A stretch of DNA of 64,000 nucleotides from Opitutia bacterium ISCC 52 (GTDB lineage: Bacteria > Verrucomicrobiota > Verrucomicrobiia > Opitutales > UBA2995), in assembly GCA_014529675.2 (NCBI GenBank), contig CP076040.1, positions 3,367,894 through 3,431,893 on the forward strand. Direction: 5' to 3'. The position numbers and the translations under genes are program-made. Positions 43,024-53,309 of the stretch are shown piece by piece; the first letter of the stretch is position 1, and every line of letters starts with the position of its first letter. Under the pieces are notes generated by a model. The model did not search any database. It was not told the DNA's origin and was given only the letters and a program-made list of their open reading frames with translations.

Positions 43024-44088
43024 CTAGCGCATCTCCGAACGAATGGAAATAATCTGAACCTCTTCTACAGGTCGATCTTGAGCACCTTTCTCAACATCCT
43101 CAATCGCATGTACAATCTCCATGCCTTCAATCACCTTTCCGAATACCGTGTGCTTACCATCCAGGTGGTGGGCACCGTTTTTGTTGGTCACGATAAAGAA
43201 CTGTGAGCCATTGGTATTGGGTCCAGAATTTGCCATGCAAAGGGTTCCATAATCGACAGGCGCCAAAAGGGTTGGAATCTCAACCTTTTCCTCACTGCCA
43301 ACTAAAGCTTGTAACTCCTCAACCGTTTTTCCAACGAGTGGGTCCAATCCGTTGGCCGCTACGATTTCTTCGTAAAGGGCTTGGATTTCAGCAACCGGGC
43401 TGTTGCCTTGATGCTCTTGAAGATGAGGGGAGATCAAGATTTGGAATACAGAGTTGGCAATAGCCACATCAGTAATCTCGCCTATAACAGGTACCAGCTC
43501 ATTCTCAAATCGCTCAAGAGGCTCTGTACTCCCCAGCATCTCCTGAACCTGTTCAACCGTCATCCCTACTATAGGCTGGAAAGACCGTTGTGTATTCATC
43601 GTATTAAACAATTCCGCAACAGCAGGGATGGGGCTGGATCCTTGGTTTTCTTTAATGTGCGGAAGCATCAAGGAATTAAAAACAACACTGGCAGTTTCCT
43701 GGTCTTCAATCTTCCCTGAAAGAGGAACCATCTTACCCGCATAGGTTTCATCCTGAAACTGATAACCAGGTCCACCAGTACCGGTTCCCTGCGGACAACC
43801 TCCTTGAATCATAAAGTCTTTGATAATTCTATGGAAAGTCAGGCCGTCGTAATAAGGTTCATTTGAATCCATACCTTCGATGGTCTTCCAGGTCTTGGTG
43901 CCTTCGGCCAATCCCACAAAATTGTCCACGGTGATGGGAGCCAGTTCTTCAAACAACTCCATGACTACCGTGCCGTGGTTGGTTTCCATAACCGCGACCA
44001 AGGTGGTCGGCTTCTTTTTACAGCCAACAACCAATACAAGAGAGAGTGCGGCGAGAACGGAAAGGGTCTTAAGGATAGAAATTTTCAT
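43024..44088 (-). CDS. Cyclophilin-type peptidyl-prolyl isomerase lipoprotein with inserted domain
   Basis: Exported lipoprotein of 354 residues: signal peptide then LVVGCKKK, with Cys23 as lipidation site. The cyclophilin domain starts at [13 protein letters not shown] and [13 protein letters not shown] (Arg-catalytic region), and finishes with [34 protein letters not shown]. Between residues about 118 and 275, where a cyclophilin normally has a short loop, about 155 residues are inserted. The insert holds two copies of a ~67-residue unit (121-187 and 199-265). It accelerates prolyl isomerisation of periplasmic proteins; the insert is of unknown function. Stop abuts the GNAT remnant. Confidence 0.9.
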   Translation of the reverse strand: MKISILKTLSVLAALSLVLVVGCKKKPTTLVAVMETNHGTVVMELFEELAPITVDNFVGLAEGTKTWKTIEGMDSNEPYYDGLTFHRIIKDFMIQGGCPQGTGTGGPGYQFQDETYAGKMVPLSGKIEDQETASVVFNSLMLPHIKENQGSSPIPAVAELFNTMNTQRSFQPIVGMTVEQVQEMLGSTEPLERFENELVPVIGEITDVAIANSVFQILISPHLQEHQGNSPVAEIQALYEEIVAANGLDPLVGKTVEELQALVGSEEKVEIPTLLAPVDYGTLCMANSGPNTNGSQFFIVTNKNGAHHLDGKHTVFGKVIEGMEIVHAIEDVEKGAQDRPVEEVQIISIRSEMR

Positions 44089-44143
44089 AAGCAGCGAAGC
44101 AAAGGGAAGCCCTTCGCTTTCGGCAATAAGAATGTTGTTTAGC

Positions 44144-46372
44144 TTAGAGGACCGTTAAGGTCACAGATGACTTGCTATAACCCAATTTGAACCGCTTACC
44201 ATTGTCCGCGATGATTTCTTTTTGTGCGTTGCCAAATTTTCCAGAAATTTTGGCAGCGGTTAAAATGGTGTAGACGTCCCCTTTCTTGGGTTTGAAACGT
44301 CGTGCTAAAGTAATGGAAAGGTCTCCATCCAAATGAGCCTCACCAGCCACTTGCAAAGAAGCCTCATCGGACACGACAAGGCTCAAGGTCGACTTTTTAG
44401 CCGCACGGAAATCTGCACTTAGCTGCAGTTGATCCGTGGAGGTTATCGTACCAGCGTTATAGACGTCGCCTGCAACTTCTCCGTTGCCTTTCAGACTACC
44501 CCCGTCGGCAATTTCGATCCATCGCATGGAAGAAACCTTACCTTGGTTAACCGTGAGCGAACCGTGTTTTGCAATCCGGATCTCGTTGCGTCCGGTTAGC
44601 TTGATATAAGGATCAAGCACGAGTGACTGAGCAGCTTGCTCTCCCCCGATATGAAGGGCCAAAAACTCCAGATCCTTGTTGGCCACGGCATGATTTGCTT
44701 CACCACCAGAATTGATCAGATGAGCGGTCCAGGAAACTTGGGGAGCTCCATCGTCACTTGTGTATGTTATACCTTCGTTGGCATAAACATAATCGGACCA
44801 GTTATCGGCCTCGTGAGCCAATGAAGCATTGGAACCTGTCCAGTGGTGGTAAGTATTCGAAAACCCTTTGGGTTCGTCCACCCGCTCACCGAGCATGAGT
44901 GCCTTGAGCTCGGCGACCAAGCTTGGGTGCTTGGATGCTAGGTCCTTTGCTTCAGCATGATCGGACGCGAGGTCATAGAGTTCATAGGTTTCATCCTTAC
45001 GACGGATGAGCTTGTCCTTTCCACGAATGATCGACTGACCGTTACCTGCTTCGTGAATGAGGAACTCACGCGAGCGCTGATGCCCTTTGCCCGTTAAGGT
45101 AGGAGCCAGGGATACTCCATCTACGCCCAATGGAGTTTCAACGCCTGCCAGATCGCAGAACGTAGGCAACATGTCCGTAACATCGAGGATGATATCCGTG
45201 CTCGTTCCTGCCTTGAGCTTGGAATTTTCGGAGAAATTTTTGGCCAGCCGAATCATCAGGGGTGTTCGAATACCACCCTCTTCGATTCTGCCTTTAACTT
45301 CACGCAATCCACCGTTGGCATCAAATGCCCCGCGGCTTCTCCCCCCAGGACCTCCATTGTCGGATTGAAAAATGATGAAGGTATCATCGATGACCGAATC
45401 GGACGTATCTCCATCACTATTGGGATCCTCGAGTGCAGCTATGATATTCTTAAAGTGTCCATCGACCCGACTAATCATAGCCGCCCATTGTTTGGCTTGC
45501 GGCTCCAAGCCTTTCCAAAACGATTTTTTGCGATAAACGGTGTTCCACTCAGGAAGTTCTTCGACTTCATCGAATGGTGAGTGCGGAACTTGAACAGCTA
45601 GCAGTCCAAAGAAAGGCTGACCGGTTGTATTGTAGTTCTGTGACTGGACGCGCACAAAATCCATCGCAGCCATGGCATACATGTCATCGCAGTAAGCAGT
45701 CTCCGGATACTCGGGATGATTCTGGAGGGCTGGCTCATTTGGGTAGTCATCGCGATTCATATAACGCTCCATGGCATTGGGAACGAGTTCCATTCCGCCT
45801 CGTGATCCAGGAGCAGCCGGCGCCTTCCACAAGGTTGGCTGAAAGAAGGTGTGAGCACGTACGTGATGAAGTTCAGCCAGGACATGTTGGTAACCGTGCG
45901 AGGTGGGCAAAGTCTGGATATTTAAGATTTCTGGGTTGGGTTGATCTTTCGATCCTCCATAGCCCCACTTTCCCCAGTAGCCAGTCACATACCCCGCCTT
46001 CGATAACACATCACCCATCGTGATGTCTTCCGTGCGGATCGCCTTCATGGCATTATCGGGATTATTTTGATCCGCGAAGGTGTGACCCTGGTGGAATCCG
46101 GTTTGCTGGGAAGAACGAGCTGGCGAACAGACCGTGCAACCGTATCCACGACTGAAATTAACTCCTTCGGCGGCCAGGCGATCCAAGGTCGGCGTAATCA
46201 AATGAGGCAAGCCTTTGGCTTTGCGCTCTGCTTGTCCGTTAGGAGCAATGGAGCCCCAACCCATGTCATCGACATAAAAGTAGAGGATATTGGGCCGTTT
46301 CGTTGAAGCGTTTGCCAAGGAAGCTGCAATCGCCATTGAAGCACAGATAAGGACTAGAGTCTTAGGTTTCAT
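44144..46372 (-). CDS. S1-family sulfatase with C-terminal passenger-like beta-domain
   Basis: Exported sulfatase of 742 residues, much longer than usual. The signal peptide is followed by [14 protein letters not shown] and the formylglycine motif CSPAR with Cys82; [15 protein letters not shown] is a late sulfatase landmark. After about residue 510 comes a beta-rich extension: [56 protein letters not shown], and the final [18 protein letters not shown]. This resembles the autotransporter-associated strand passengers of PVC bacteria, but no transporter beta-barrel follows. The extension may anchor the enzyme to the surface or polysaccharide. Confidence 0.9.
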   Translation of the reverse strand: MKPKTLVLICASMAIAASLANASTKRPNILYFYVDDMGWGSIAPNGQAERKAKGLPHLITPTLDRLAAEGVNFSRGYGCTVCSPARSSQQTGFHQGHTFADQNNPDNAMKAIRTEDITMGDVLSKAGYVTGYWGKWGYGGSKDQPNPEILNIQTLPTSHGYQHVLAELHHVRAHTFFQPTLWKAPAAPGSRGGMELVPNAMERYMNRDDYPNEPALQNHPEYPETAYCDDMYAMAAMDFVRVQSQNYNTTGQPFFGLLAVQVPHSPFDEVEELPEWNTVYRKKSFWKGLEPQAKQWAAMISRVDGHFKNIIAALEDPNSDGDTSDSVIDDTFIIFQSDNGGPGGRSRGAFDANGGLREVKGRIEEGGIRTPLMIRLAKNFSENSKLKAGTSTDIILDVTDMLPTFCDLAGVETPLGVDGVSLAPTLTGKGHQRSREFLIHEAGNGQSIIRGKDKLIRRKDETYELYDLASDHAEAKDLASKHPSLVAELKALMLGERVDEPKGFSNTYHHWTGSNASLAHEADNWSDYVYANEGITYTSDDGAPQVSWTAHLINSGGEANHAVANKDLEFLALHIGGEQAAQSLVLDPYIKLTGRNEIRIAKHGSLTVNQGKVSSMRWIEIADGGSLKGNGEVAGDVYNAGTITSTDQLQLSADFRAAKKSTLSLVVSDEASLQVAGEAHLDGDLSITLARRFKPKKGDVYTILTAAKISGKFGNAQKEIIADNGKRFKLGYSKSSVTLTVL

Positions 46373-46425
46373 AGGGTAAAAAAGAAAAGATAAGGGTACC
46401 AGAAAGCTTAGAGCAACTTGGAAAA

Positions 46426-47835
46426 CTAGCGACCGCTCCTAACCACCTGTGTTTGCCGTTCCGCATCAAAATTGGGATTCGGCATGGGCATCTGAGCGTC
46501 GATGGAACCACGCCATTGGTATAGTTTTTCTTTTAGTTCAGCTAGTTTCTCAGGATAACGAGCTGCAAGGTTCACCGACTCGCTGAGGTTGTGACGAAGA
46601 TTAAAGAGCTCCAGCTTACCATCTTCATGGAATTCAACCAGACGCCAATCACCAGATTTCACAGCACTGTAGGGACCATCTCCCCCAGCATGATAATGCG
46701 GGTAGTGCCAGTAGAGATCACGATCAATAGACTGTGCCGGACTTTTGAATACAGACACCAGACTACTCCCATCCACATTTGAATTATGCTGAGAGTCGCC
46801 TGACACTCCAGCAGCTTCAAGAAAAGTGGGATACATGTCTGTGGTAATAATGGGAGTCTCGGAAACAAGTCCAGCCGGAGTGACGCCCGGCCAATAAGCG
46901 ATGGCCGGCACCCGCACACCGCCCTCGTAAGCCGAGCCTTTTCCACGCCTGAGAGGAAGATTCTCCGTAAATTTATCGTGCTTATTGTAACGCTGGGTGA
47001 GGCCTCCGTTATCAGAGATAAAGAAAACCAAAGTGTTATCAGCGACCCCGTTAGCTTTGAGCGCCTCCATTACTCGACCGACACTCATATCGAGGCTCTT
47101 TACCATGGCAGCGTAGATAGGGTTCTTATGAATCTTGGATTCGTCTCGTTTGCTTTCGAAATACTTAACAATGTCCTCCCTTCCCTGGATGGGCGTGTGA
47201 GGCGTATTGTAAGCAAAGTAGAGAAAGAATGGCTCATCCTTACTTTTTCCTATTTCCTCGACAACTTTGTCGGTGAGATAATCAGTTGTATAGTTACTTT
47301 CGAGGTTCAGCTCCTTAACTTGCTTGTCGTTAAGATAATATCCCCTGGATCCACTCGGCTTGTCGTGTGCTACGTCGAATCCGTGGGTGGTTGAACCAGG
47401 ATCCGACTGACCAGGGAAATCCAAATGCCATTTGCCAACATGGATGGTTCGGTAGCCTCCAGCTTTCAACGCTTCCGCAATCGTCATGCGACTCTTTTCC
47501 AGTCCCTTAGTCCAATCCGGGATAGTCATTTTGGCATAAGGGCGATTTTGCCCGGCTATAAAATCTGTGAGACGCAGACGAGCCGGATACATGCCGGTCA
47601 TCAAACTGCCACGTGTCGGTGAACACACGGTGCACGCCGAATAAGCATTGGTAAACTTTACCCCATTCTCAGCCAATTGATCGAGATTGGGGGTTTCGTA
47701 GTAGTCGCTTCCGAACGAACTCAACCCCGTCCAACCAAGATCATCGGCAAGAAGAAGGACTATGTTGGGCCGGGTAGCCGATAGTGATGATGCACTCCAA
47801 AGAAGGAGCAGACTAAGTAATAGAGGTAGACGCAT
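46426..47835 (-). CDS. S1-family sulfatase
   Basis: Exported sulfatase of 469 residues, signal peptide PLLLSLLLLWSASSLSA. NIVLLLADDLGWTGLSSFG carries metal residues and the formylglycine motif is CSPTR with Cys71 in ACTVCSPTRGSLMTG. GKWHLDFPG and SDNGGLTQRY follow as usual. Length is normal. It lies 53 bases upstream of the long sulfatase (44144-46372) on the same strand, so both are probably one transcript acting on the same glycan; the exact sulfate position cannot be assigned. Confidence 0.94.
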   Translation of the reverse strand: MRLPLLLSLLLLWSASSLSATRPNIVLLLADDLGWTGLSSFGSDYYETPNLDQLAENGVKFTNAYSACTVCSPTRGSLMTGMYPARLRLTDFIAGQNRPYAKMTIPDWTKGLEKSRMTIAEALKAGGYRTIHVGKWHLDFPGQSDPGSTTHGFDVAHDKPSGSRGYYLNDKQVKELNLESNYTTDYLTDKVVEEIGKSKDEPFFLYFAYNTPHTPIQGREDIVKYFESKRDESKIHKNPIYAAMVKSLDMSVGRVMEALKANGVADNTLVFFISDNGGLTQRYNKHDKFTENLPLRRGKGSAYEGGVRVPAIAYWPGVTPAGLVSETPIITTDMYPTFLEAAGVSGDSQHNSNVDGSSLVSVFKSPAQSIDRDLYWHYPHYHAGGDGPYSAVKSGDWRLVEFHEDGKLELFNLRHNLSESVNLAARYPEKLAELKEKLYQWRGSIDAQMPMPNPNFDAERQTQVVRSGR

Positions 47836-47873
47836 AAGAAAAGAGGATGGGGCCTGCTCTTCTTAAGCGCAAT

Positions 47874-48270
47874 CTAGTTTCCACTGAGCTTCTTCTCCAG
47901 CCCGTCGAAGTAGTTTCCCCAACCAAAAGAGTGATTATCGAAGCTTTCCTGCTTTTGGAATTCACCGTGAGTCAAGCTGACTTTGCAACCATTGCCCGCC
48001 GGATCAAAGTTAACAGTGACCAAAGTCTCTTCACCGTCATCGTTCCACTCCCAAGAATAAACGAGTTTCTCGTTGGGGACGATTTCTTTGTACTCAGCCA
48101 GCATCATCCCTGTATACTCGGGGGTCTCAATGTAGAGTCGATAATGGCCACCCACACGCACCTCTTTTTCAATACGAGTAACAGGAGGAACCACCGTCTC
48201 CCCAGAAACCCAGGCACCATAAACTTGTTCAGGGGAATACTCAATAAGTGCGATCAGTTGTAATAGTCAT
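47874..48270 (-). pseudogene. AHSA1/SRPBCC-domain gene broken by a frameshift
   Basis: The main frame (48194 to 47874) encodes PPVTRIEKEVRVGGHYRL, LVYSWEWNDDGEETLVTV and a final WGNYFDGLEKKL, the body of an AHSA1/activator-of-Hsp90-like START-fold protein. The usual N-terminus is present but in another frame: an ATG at 48270 starts MTITTDRTY, and the continuation EYSPEQVYGAWVSGETVV is reached only after removing one T near 48245. The gene is therefore frameshifted or holds a sequencing error. With the shift repaired it would be about 131 residues, normal for the family. Confidence 0.75.
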
Positions 48271-48443
48271 AATAAATGAATCTTTGGATGGGTTCGAACT
48301 GGCAGAGAAAATAAGGCAACTACTTAAAGGGATAAAGGAAGCCTAGGAGGCTGGCCTAATAAACTTACACGCTGAAATAGATATTATTCTGAAACGACAA
48401 ATCGCGGGGATGAAAACTGCACGTGTAGATAGCTCAGTAGTGC

Positions 48444-48983
48444 TTAGATAAATATAATTAATCCACCAAACTCCAACAGCTCTTCCACCGTCGCAAAAAT
48501 GGCAACGGATACATAGTCATCGTGGTAAATGTTATAAAGCTTTCCAAAAATGATCTCAAAACCAAGTGCACCTAAAACAAAAGTACCTCCAGCCAATACA
48601 AACAATTTCCGAAACCGATCAGGTAAATTCTTGAGAAAAGGAAAGTAAATGACCCCACCAAAAATCAAAAGAATACTGTGGGGAAGCACCCAAGGTGGAT
48701 AAATTAATATGGGTATATTTGAGACAAATACCAAGTAGCCAATTGTTTCGTGAATAGATGACGCTTCGTCTAATGCTAAGAAAGGAAAAATTATTCCCAA
48801 AAGAGCCCATTGAAAATGGGTATTCCCTTCACGCTTATGCGCAACTATAACGAAGCAATGAGCTAAAAATAAAAGAACCAATACATAGGTCAATTTCAGT
48901 GACAAGCTTCGAGGCTGTAATTTAAATTCCACCACAATACAGATTTCGAGTTTTAGAAAGTGATCGAAATAAGACAAACTCAA
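48444..48983 (-). CDS. Polytopic membrane protein with LDE...HE motif, unknown
   Basis: A 179-residue protein with about five transmembrane helices. Two polar spots inside or next to helices are unusual: FLALDEASSIHE (Asp, Glu, Glu, His) and TVEELLEFGG near the end. Paired LDE..HE and EE..E motifs of this sort occur in uncharacterised membrane proteins and may form a metal site; the pairing is inference. The first start is TTG (48983) with AGG seven bases upstream; GTG codons 15-16 positions later are alternatives. The frame ends just after the second motif, so a shortened C-terminus is possible. Confidence 0.6.
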   Translation of the reverse strand: MSLSYFDHFLKLEICIVVEFKLQPRSLSLKLTYVLVLLFLAHCFVIVAHKREGNTHFQWALLGIIFPFLALDEASSIHETIGYLVFVSNIPILIYPPWVLPHSILLIFGGVIYFPFLKNLPDRFRKLFVLAGGTFVLGALGFEIIFGKLYNIYHDDYVSVAIFATVEELLEFGGLIIFI

Positions 48984-49079
48984 AGAAAAACCTACGCTGA
49001 TAAAAAAGCTCTATCAACTCCTGGCAAAGAGATAGCCACCAATAACAAAGCCAGGGACCAAAAAAGGCATCCAAGCATG

Positions 49080-49463
49080 CTAATTTTGAAATCGATGAAT
49101 TTCTCCTCTTTCGTCTTCAACCGTTAGCTCCTTTCCCAAACGAATAACTAATCCGTCATAAGATTCCCCAGCAACTGATTCAACTACTTGGATGTATTTA
49201 TCCTCACCGACGAGGTCTTCGACATGCACCTCTGTTAAACCGTTGTCCAAAAAATATTGATCCGCTGCAGACACGATCTGTCGAAAGTTGCATTGAATCG
49301 CTTTACGTTGTGATTCATGCGCGACTGAGCGAAACGCTCCCCCAATAACCAAATAGAGAAAAAAATATCCGCCAACTATCCACAGAGCAGCCAACAATAC
49401 CAAAAGTATTTTTCGACCACTACTACGCTTCTTGTCGCTCGACGGTACTGGGTTTCGATTCAC
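49080..49463 (-). CDS. Single-pass membrane protein, pseudopilin-like small protein
   Basis: A 127-residue protein with a basic N-terminus (KKRSSGRK), one hydrophobic helix about residues 18-45, and a soluble part containing CNFRQIVSAADQYFLDNG, LVGEDKYIQVVESVAGE. That C-terminal pattern recalls the soluble parts of type II pseudopilins, where N-L-R-Q-I-x-S-A-A-x-Q-Y occurs after the helix. The pilin cleavage motif is not obvious. The start is GTG at 49463, supported by CTCCTCC (minus-strand GGAGGAG) at 49471-49477. Function unknown. Confidence 0.75.
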   Translation of the reverse strand: MNRNPVPSSDKKRSSGRKILLVLLAALWIVGGYFFLYLVIGGAFRSVAHESQRKAIQCNFRQIVSAADQYFLDNGLTEVHVEDLVGEDKYIQVVESVAGESYDGLVIRLGKELTVEDERGEIHRFQN

Positions 49464-49494
49464 GTATAAGCTCCTCCGTATGCTCCAAACGGAG

Positions 49495-50976
49495 CTACTT
49501 CAACTTCCTCTGATACAATCGATCACCTGCCGGTCTTCTAAAAGGAACTTCAAGAGCTCCCGATGCTTCAAGCTCTTCAAAAAGTTGATCGCGCAATCGA
49601 ACAATCTCTTCCTGATAAGAAGGAACATTAATCAGGTTATGACGTTCGATGGGATCCGTTTTTAAATCATAGAATGCATCGATATCCCACACGCCATGAT
49701 GGTAGACGTATTTGTAGCGATCGGTACGTATGGAAAATAGCGTCGGGGTAGCGGGAAAATTCCACTCCCAGTGATATTCGTAAAGGATGTGGTCGCGCCA
49801 CTTTGTATTCTTACCCTGTAAGAGCGGAATAAAACTCTGCCCATCCATCTGGCGAGCTTTGGGAAAATTCCGTGGTGAGGCCACTCCCATGGCATCTAAC
49901 ACCGTAGAGGCGATGTCGATATTCTGTACCATACTGGTAACTACACTCCCTGCATCGATAACTCCAGGTGCTCGAGCCAGCATCGGCACACGAATCGATG
50001 GTTCATAGGCGTCGCGTTTATCATAAAACCCGTGCTCTCCCAGATGAAATCCGTTATCCTCCATGTATAGGACGAGGGTGCTGTCGGTGAGTCCGGCTTC
50101 ATCCAAGTGATCAAGGACTCGACCGACGTTTTCATCGAGCCCATGTACGGCTTCACAAAAGTCCCAATACAAGTCATCGAAATCAGGAACGGGATCGTTA
50201 TCGAATGCGCCTGTCTCCATGTGATCGATTCGATGAATGGAGTATCTTCGTTCCCTCACCCAATGAGGAGCCGTGCGATAGTTGCGTTCGGTATTAGCCA
50301 TGGTTTCCGGATAAGGAATCGCTTTCCCATGATAACGTCCGGCATGTCGTTCGGGAGGTTGGAAGGGATAATGAACCGCCTTATAAGACAGATAGAGGAA
50401 GAAAGGTTGATCATCCTTCTTTTCATTATCCAACCAGTTTAGCGCCTGCGTGGTTAGGATATCGGCGTTGTATCCTTCAAAGTCTTGGCGCCTCCCATTG
50501 ATATTCAAAGTTGGATTAAAGTATTTCCCCTGTCCAATGAAGCTGACCCAGTGATCAAAGCCATCCCGTGGCGAATCATCGTCATGCCCCATGTGCCACT
50601 TGCCTACAAAGGCAGTTTGCACACCTGCCTCCTGCAGGTATTGAGGGAAAAACACGGTGCCCTCAGGAACCGCTCATTGATTATCAACCACACGGTGACG
50701 ATGCATATACTGACAGGTCAGGATGGAGGCGCGACTGGGTGAGCATAATGAAGTGGTAACAAAGGCATTCTTTAAATGCGCTCCTTCCGAGGCCAGACGA
50801 TCCAGGTTGGGCGTTTCCAACCAATCCGGGGCCTGCTCCATGAATCCCATGAGATCATAGCGGTGATCATCGCTAAGAATGAAAACCACGTTCTCGATGG
50901 CTGCCTTGGTAGATACAAGAGACAGCATCGAAATAAATACGGTGAGAAGAAAAAGTAGAATTCGCTTGGCGCTCAT
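49495..50976 (-). pseudogene. S1-family sulfatase interrupted by one TGA stop
   Basis: One frame of about 490 codons reads a complete sulfatase apart from a single TGA at 50674-50676. The N-terminal part has a signal peptide (RILLFLLTVFISMLSL), NVVFILSDDHRYD and the formylglycine motif CSPSR with Cys78. The part after the stop begins VPEGTVFFPQYLQEAG and holds GKWHMGHDDD and MEDNGFHLGEHGFYD. Relatives have a non-stop residue here; CGA to TGA is a simple explanation. Just before, TCQYMHRHRVV has Cys where Gly is usual in TGQYMHRH. The start at 50976 is the ATG before the leader; an ATG at 51012 is also in frame. Confidence 0.9.
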
Positions 50977-51123
50977 AAGGATCAAAAGATGCATCGTTGA
51001 GGATCGATTCATTCTTGTCGATGCTTCTAGTTCCTCAATAAAAATGTAGAAATCCTTCGCATCAAAACCGAATAAGGAAATTACGATTGATCAGGAACCA
51101 AGGGTGTCTACGTTCGCTCGGAT

Positions 51124-52230
51124 ATGACGCCCCAATTCACACAGCTCGTTGACTCTTTACCAGCCACTATTCCTTTTGTAGCTCCTGAGGCGATAGAACG
51201 GCAGGTCGGCGTCCCGATTAGGGTGAGGGTCGGCGCCAATGAAAGTGCGTTTGGGATTTCACCAAAGGCTGCACAGGCCATGAATGTAGCACTCAATCGA
51301 ATCTCGCATTACAACGATCCGGAAAGTCATGACCTAAAAGAAGCCCTGGCAGAACATCACGGACTCACGGTTGGAGAAATCTGTGTAGGAGCCGGGATAG
51401 ATGATTTGCTTGGTTTGGCTGTGAGGGTATTCCTTGGGGCTGGAGACACCGGCGTAGGCTCATTTGGATCGTACCCGACATTTCACTACCACGTTTCTGG
51501 ATTTGGAGCTCAGTGCAAAACCGTACCTTACCTTGACACAGGCTACAATGACCTCGAAGCCTTAATTAATGCTGCCCATCAGGAGAGTGCCAAGCTCGTC
51601 TATCTGGCCAACCCAGATAATCCAGCCGGGACTTGGTTTAGCGCTGATGACCTTAATCCTTTTGTGCAACGGTTACCTGAAAACTGCGCCCTCATACTTG
51701 ATGAAGCATACATCGAATTTGCCCCGGAAGGTACCGCCTTCCCAATTGAAGATCTCGATCCACGGATCATGATCATGCGAACATTCTCGAAGGCCTATGG
51801 CATGGCGGGTGCAAGAGTGGGATACACAATCGCATCACCTGAAATCATAACCGCCTTCGACAAAGTTCGCCTACACTTCAATGTCAACCTGGTAGCTCAA
51901 GCGGGTGCGTTGGGTTCACTCCAGGATCCGGGATTTGTAACCAGTGTGGTGGAAGAAGTTGAGAGAGGCCGCAATGAGTATGAGGCACTTGCTCAAAGCC
52001 TGGGCATACCCACATTACCATCCGCAACCAATTTTGTAACGTTCGATTGCGAAAACCAACCCCGAGCTCAAACAATCCTCGATGCTCTGGCTCTGCAAGG
52101 CGTATTCATTCGCAAACCGGGAGCTCCCCCACTCGACCGTTGCATTCGTATTACGGTGGGATCACCTGAGGAACGTAAAATGTTTTCAGAGGTCTTACCG
52201 AGCGTGTTGGCTCAGGTCGACAATAGTTAA
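51124..52230 (+). CDS. PLP-dependent class I/II aminotransferase, HisC-like
   Basis: Cytoplasmic aminotransferase of 368 residues. The pyridoxal-phosphate Lys is K223 in RTFSKAYGMAGARVGY, with D193 and Y196 in LILDEAYIEF and the NP-x-NP loop in LANPDNPAG. The start MTPQFTQLVDSLPATIPFVA with GANESAFGISPKA is the histidinol-phosphate aminotransferase pattern. It could act in histidine synthesis or on another amino-phosphate or aromatic keto acid. No other his gene is in the window. Divergent from the broken sulfatase gene. Confidence 0.93.
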   Translation: MTPQFTQLVDSLPATIPFVAPEAIERQVGVPIRVRVGANESAFGISPKAAQAMNVALNRISHYNDPESHDLKEALAEHHGLTVGEICVGAGIDDLLGLAVRVFLGAGDTGVGSFGSYPTFHYHVSGFGAQCKTVPYLDTGYNDLEALINAAHQESAKLVYLANPDNPAGTWFSADDLNPFVQRLPENCALILDEAYIEFAPEGTAFPIEDLDPRIMIMRTFSKAYGMAGARVGYTIASPEIITAFDKVRLHFNVNLVAQAGALGSLQDPGFVTSVVEEVERGRNEYEALAQSLGIPTLPSATNFVTFDCENQPRAQTILDALALQGVFIRKPGAPPLDRCIRITVGSPEERKMFSEVLPSVLAQVDNS

Positions 52231-52311
52231 GGGTCTACCTTTGACTTCATTTAAAATTGCCAGGACCAACATCGGCGGATAAGGTTGATTTCGGTTTCAT
52301 CCCCAAAATCC

Positions 52312-53229
52312 ATGAAACAATCCATTATTCCCCATCCCCTCTCTAAATCCCTCTACCGTCCATGTTTAGTTACCTGTCTGCTCATTTCATTGAGTTTTAT
52401 ATCACTCGAAGCAGCAAATTTCGTTAGCGTAAAAGCGTGGGCTTCTGAAGAGTACCTCAAAGAAAGGTCGAGAAACCCAAATAGTCGAATCCAGAGCTAT
52501 CAGTTCATGGAGGGGCGTCGCTACATGGGAAAATCCTTAGATGCTGGCGCTCAAGAAATGACCTTTGTCGAAATAGCTACAGACCTGGCCCAACATCTGG
52601 CAAAGCAGAATTTCTATCCCGATCCGGTACTGGGTGAGGGCGATCTTCTCCTCGTTGTGAACTATGGAGCGACAACCTTTGAAGATGATATGATGGAACT
52701 ACTTGGAATCACAAGCGAAGAAAGCGTTTTGGGACAAGACGTGAGTCAGGTGGATGTTTCATCCGCATCTGCAGCAGACGTAACCGCTCTCTTCGACGCC
52801 ATCGATACCATAGCAGGTACTTCAAGTCTGACCGATGGATTCAACTCAGGTAACAGCATGACGCGGAAGGAAAAAGCATGGATGCTGGGCATTGATGATA
52901 TCTCCGAGAAGCCAGATCACCTGAACGCGAACTATGAGTCTGAACAGATGCTTCGCGAAGCCCGGTATTTCGTAGTTGTATTGGCCTACGATTATCAACT
53001 GCTCACAAAGACGGGTGAGAAAAAGCTGCTCTGGTCCACGCGCTACAATATTCGTTCCGCTGGTCAATCCTATCAGGCCGCCATCAAAGATATGAATCTG
53101 GTTGCAGGTGACTTCTTCGGTAAGAATTTCAAAAAGCTAACCCGCAAGCGTCTAGACGATAACTCGCGAGTAGAAATGGGTGAGATCGAAGTGATCCAAG
53201 AAGAAACGTCAGACGTTCAACCGAACTAG
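52312..53229 (+). CDS. Secreted protein of unknown function
   Basis: A 305-residue exported protein; the signal peptide is in LVTCLLISLSFISLEAANF. The rest is soluble and acidic with a beta-rich segment (LLLVVNYGATTF) and repeated pieces such as YFVVVLAYDYQLLTK. No motif I recognise. The ATG at 52312 is used because it gives a normal signal peptide, whereas a TTG at 52285 would add nine residues before it. Follows the aminotransferase by 81 bases; may be co-transcribed. Confidence 0.75.
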   Translation: MKQSIIPHPLSKSLYRPCLVTCLLISLSFISLEAANFVSVKAWASEEYLKERSRNPNSRIQSYQFMEGRRYMGKSLDAGAQEMTFVEIATDLAQHLAKQNFYPDPVLGEGDLLLVVNYGATTFEDDMMELLGITSEESVLGQDVSQVDVSSASAADVTALFDAIDTIAGTSSLTDGFNSGNSMTRKEKAWMLGIDDISEKPDHLNANYESEQMLREARYFVVVLAYDYQLLTKTGEKKLLWSTRYNIRSAGQSYQAAIKDMNLVAGDFFGKNFKKLTRKRLDDNSRVEMGEIEVIQEETSDVQPN

Positions 53230-53309
53230 ATCAGCCTGAATATAGTGATCATTCGTGGCCGTTGCCAGGCCTTCTCCCTTGAGTCGTGAACCAAGGTTGC
53301 TACTCACTT

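Noticed and set aside
49016-49079. Hydrophobic in-frame stretch after the stop of the 49080 gene
   Set aside because: Only about 20 codons, no start and no domain; probably chance or a small remnant.
50674-50676. Selenocysteine or reassigned TGA
   Set aside because: Other genes in the window end in TGA, and the position is not a known selenocysteine site; a nonsense mutation is simpler.
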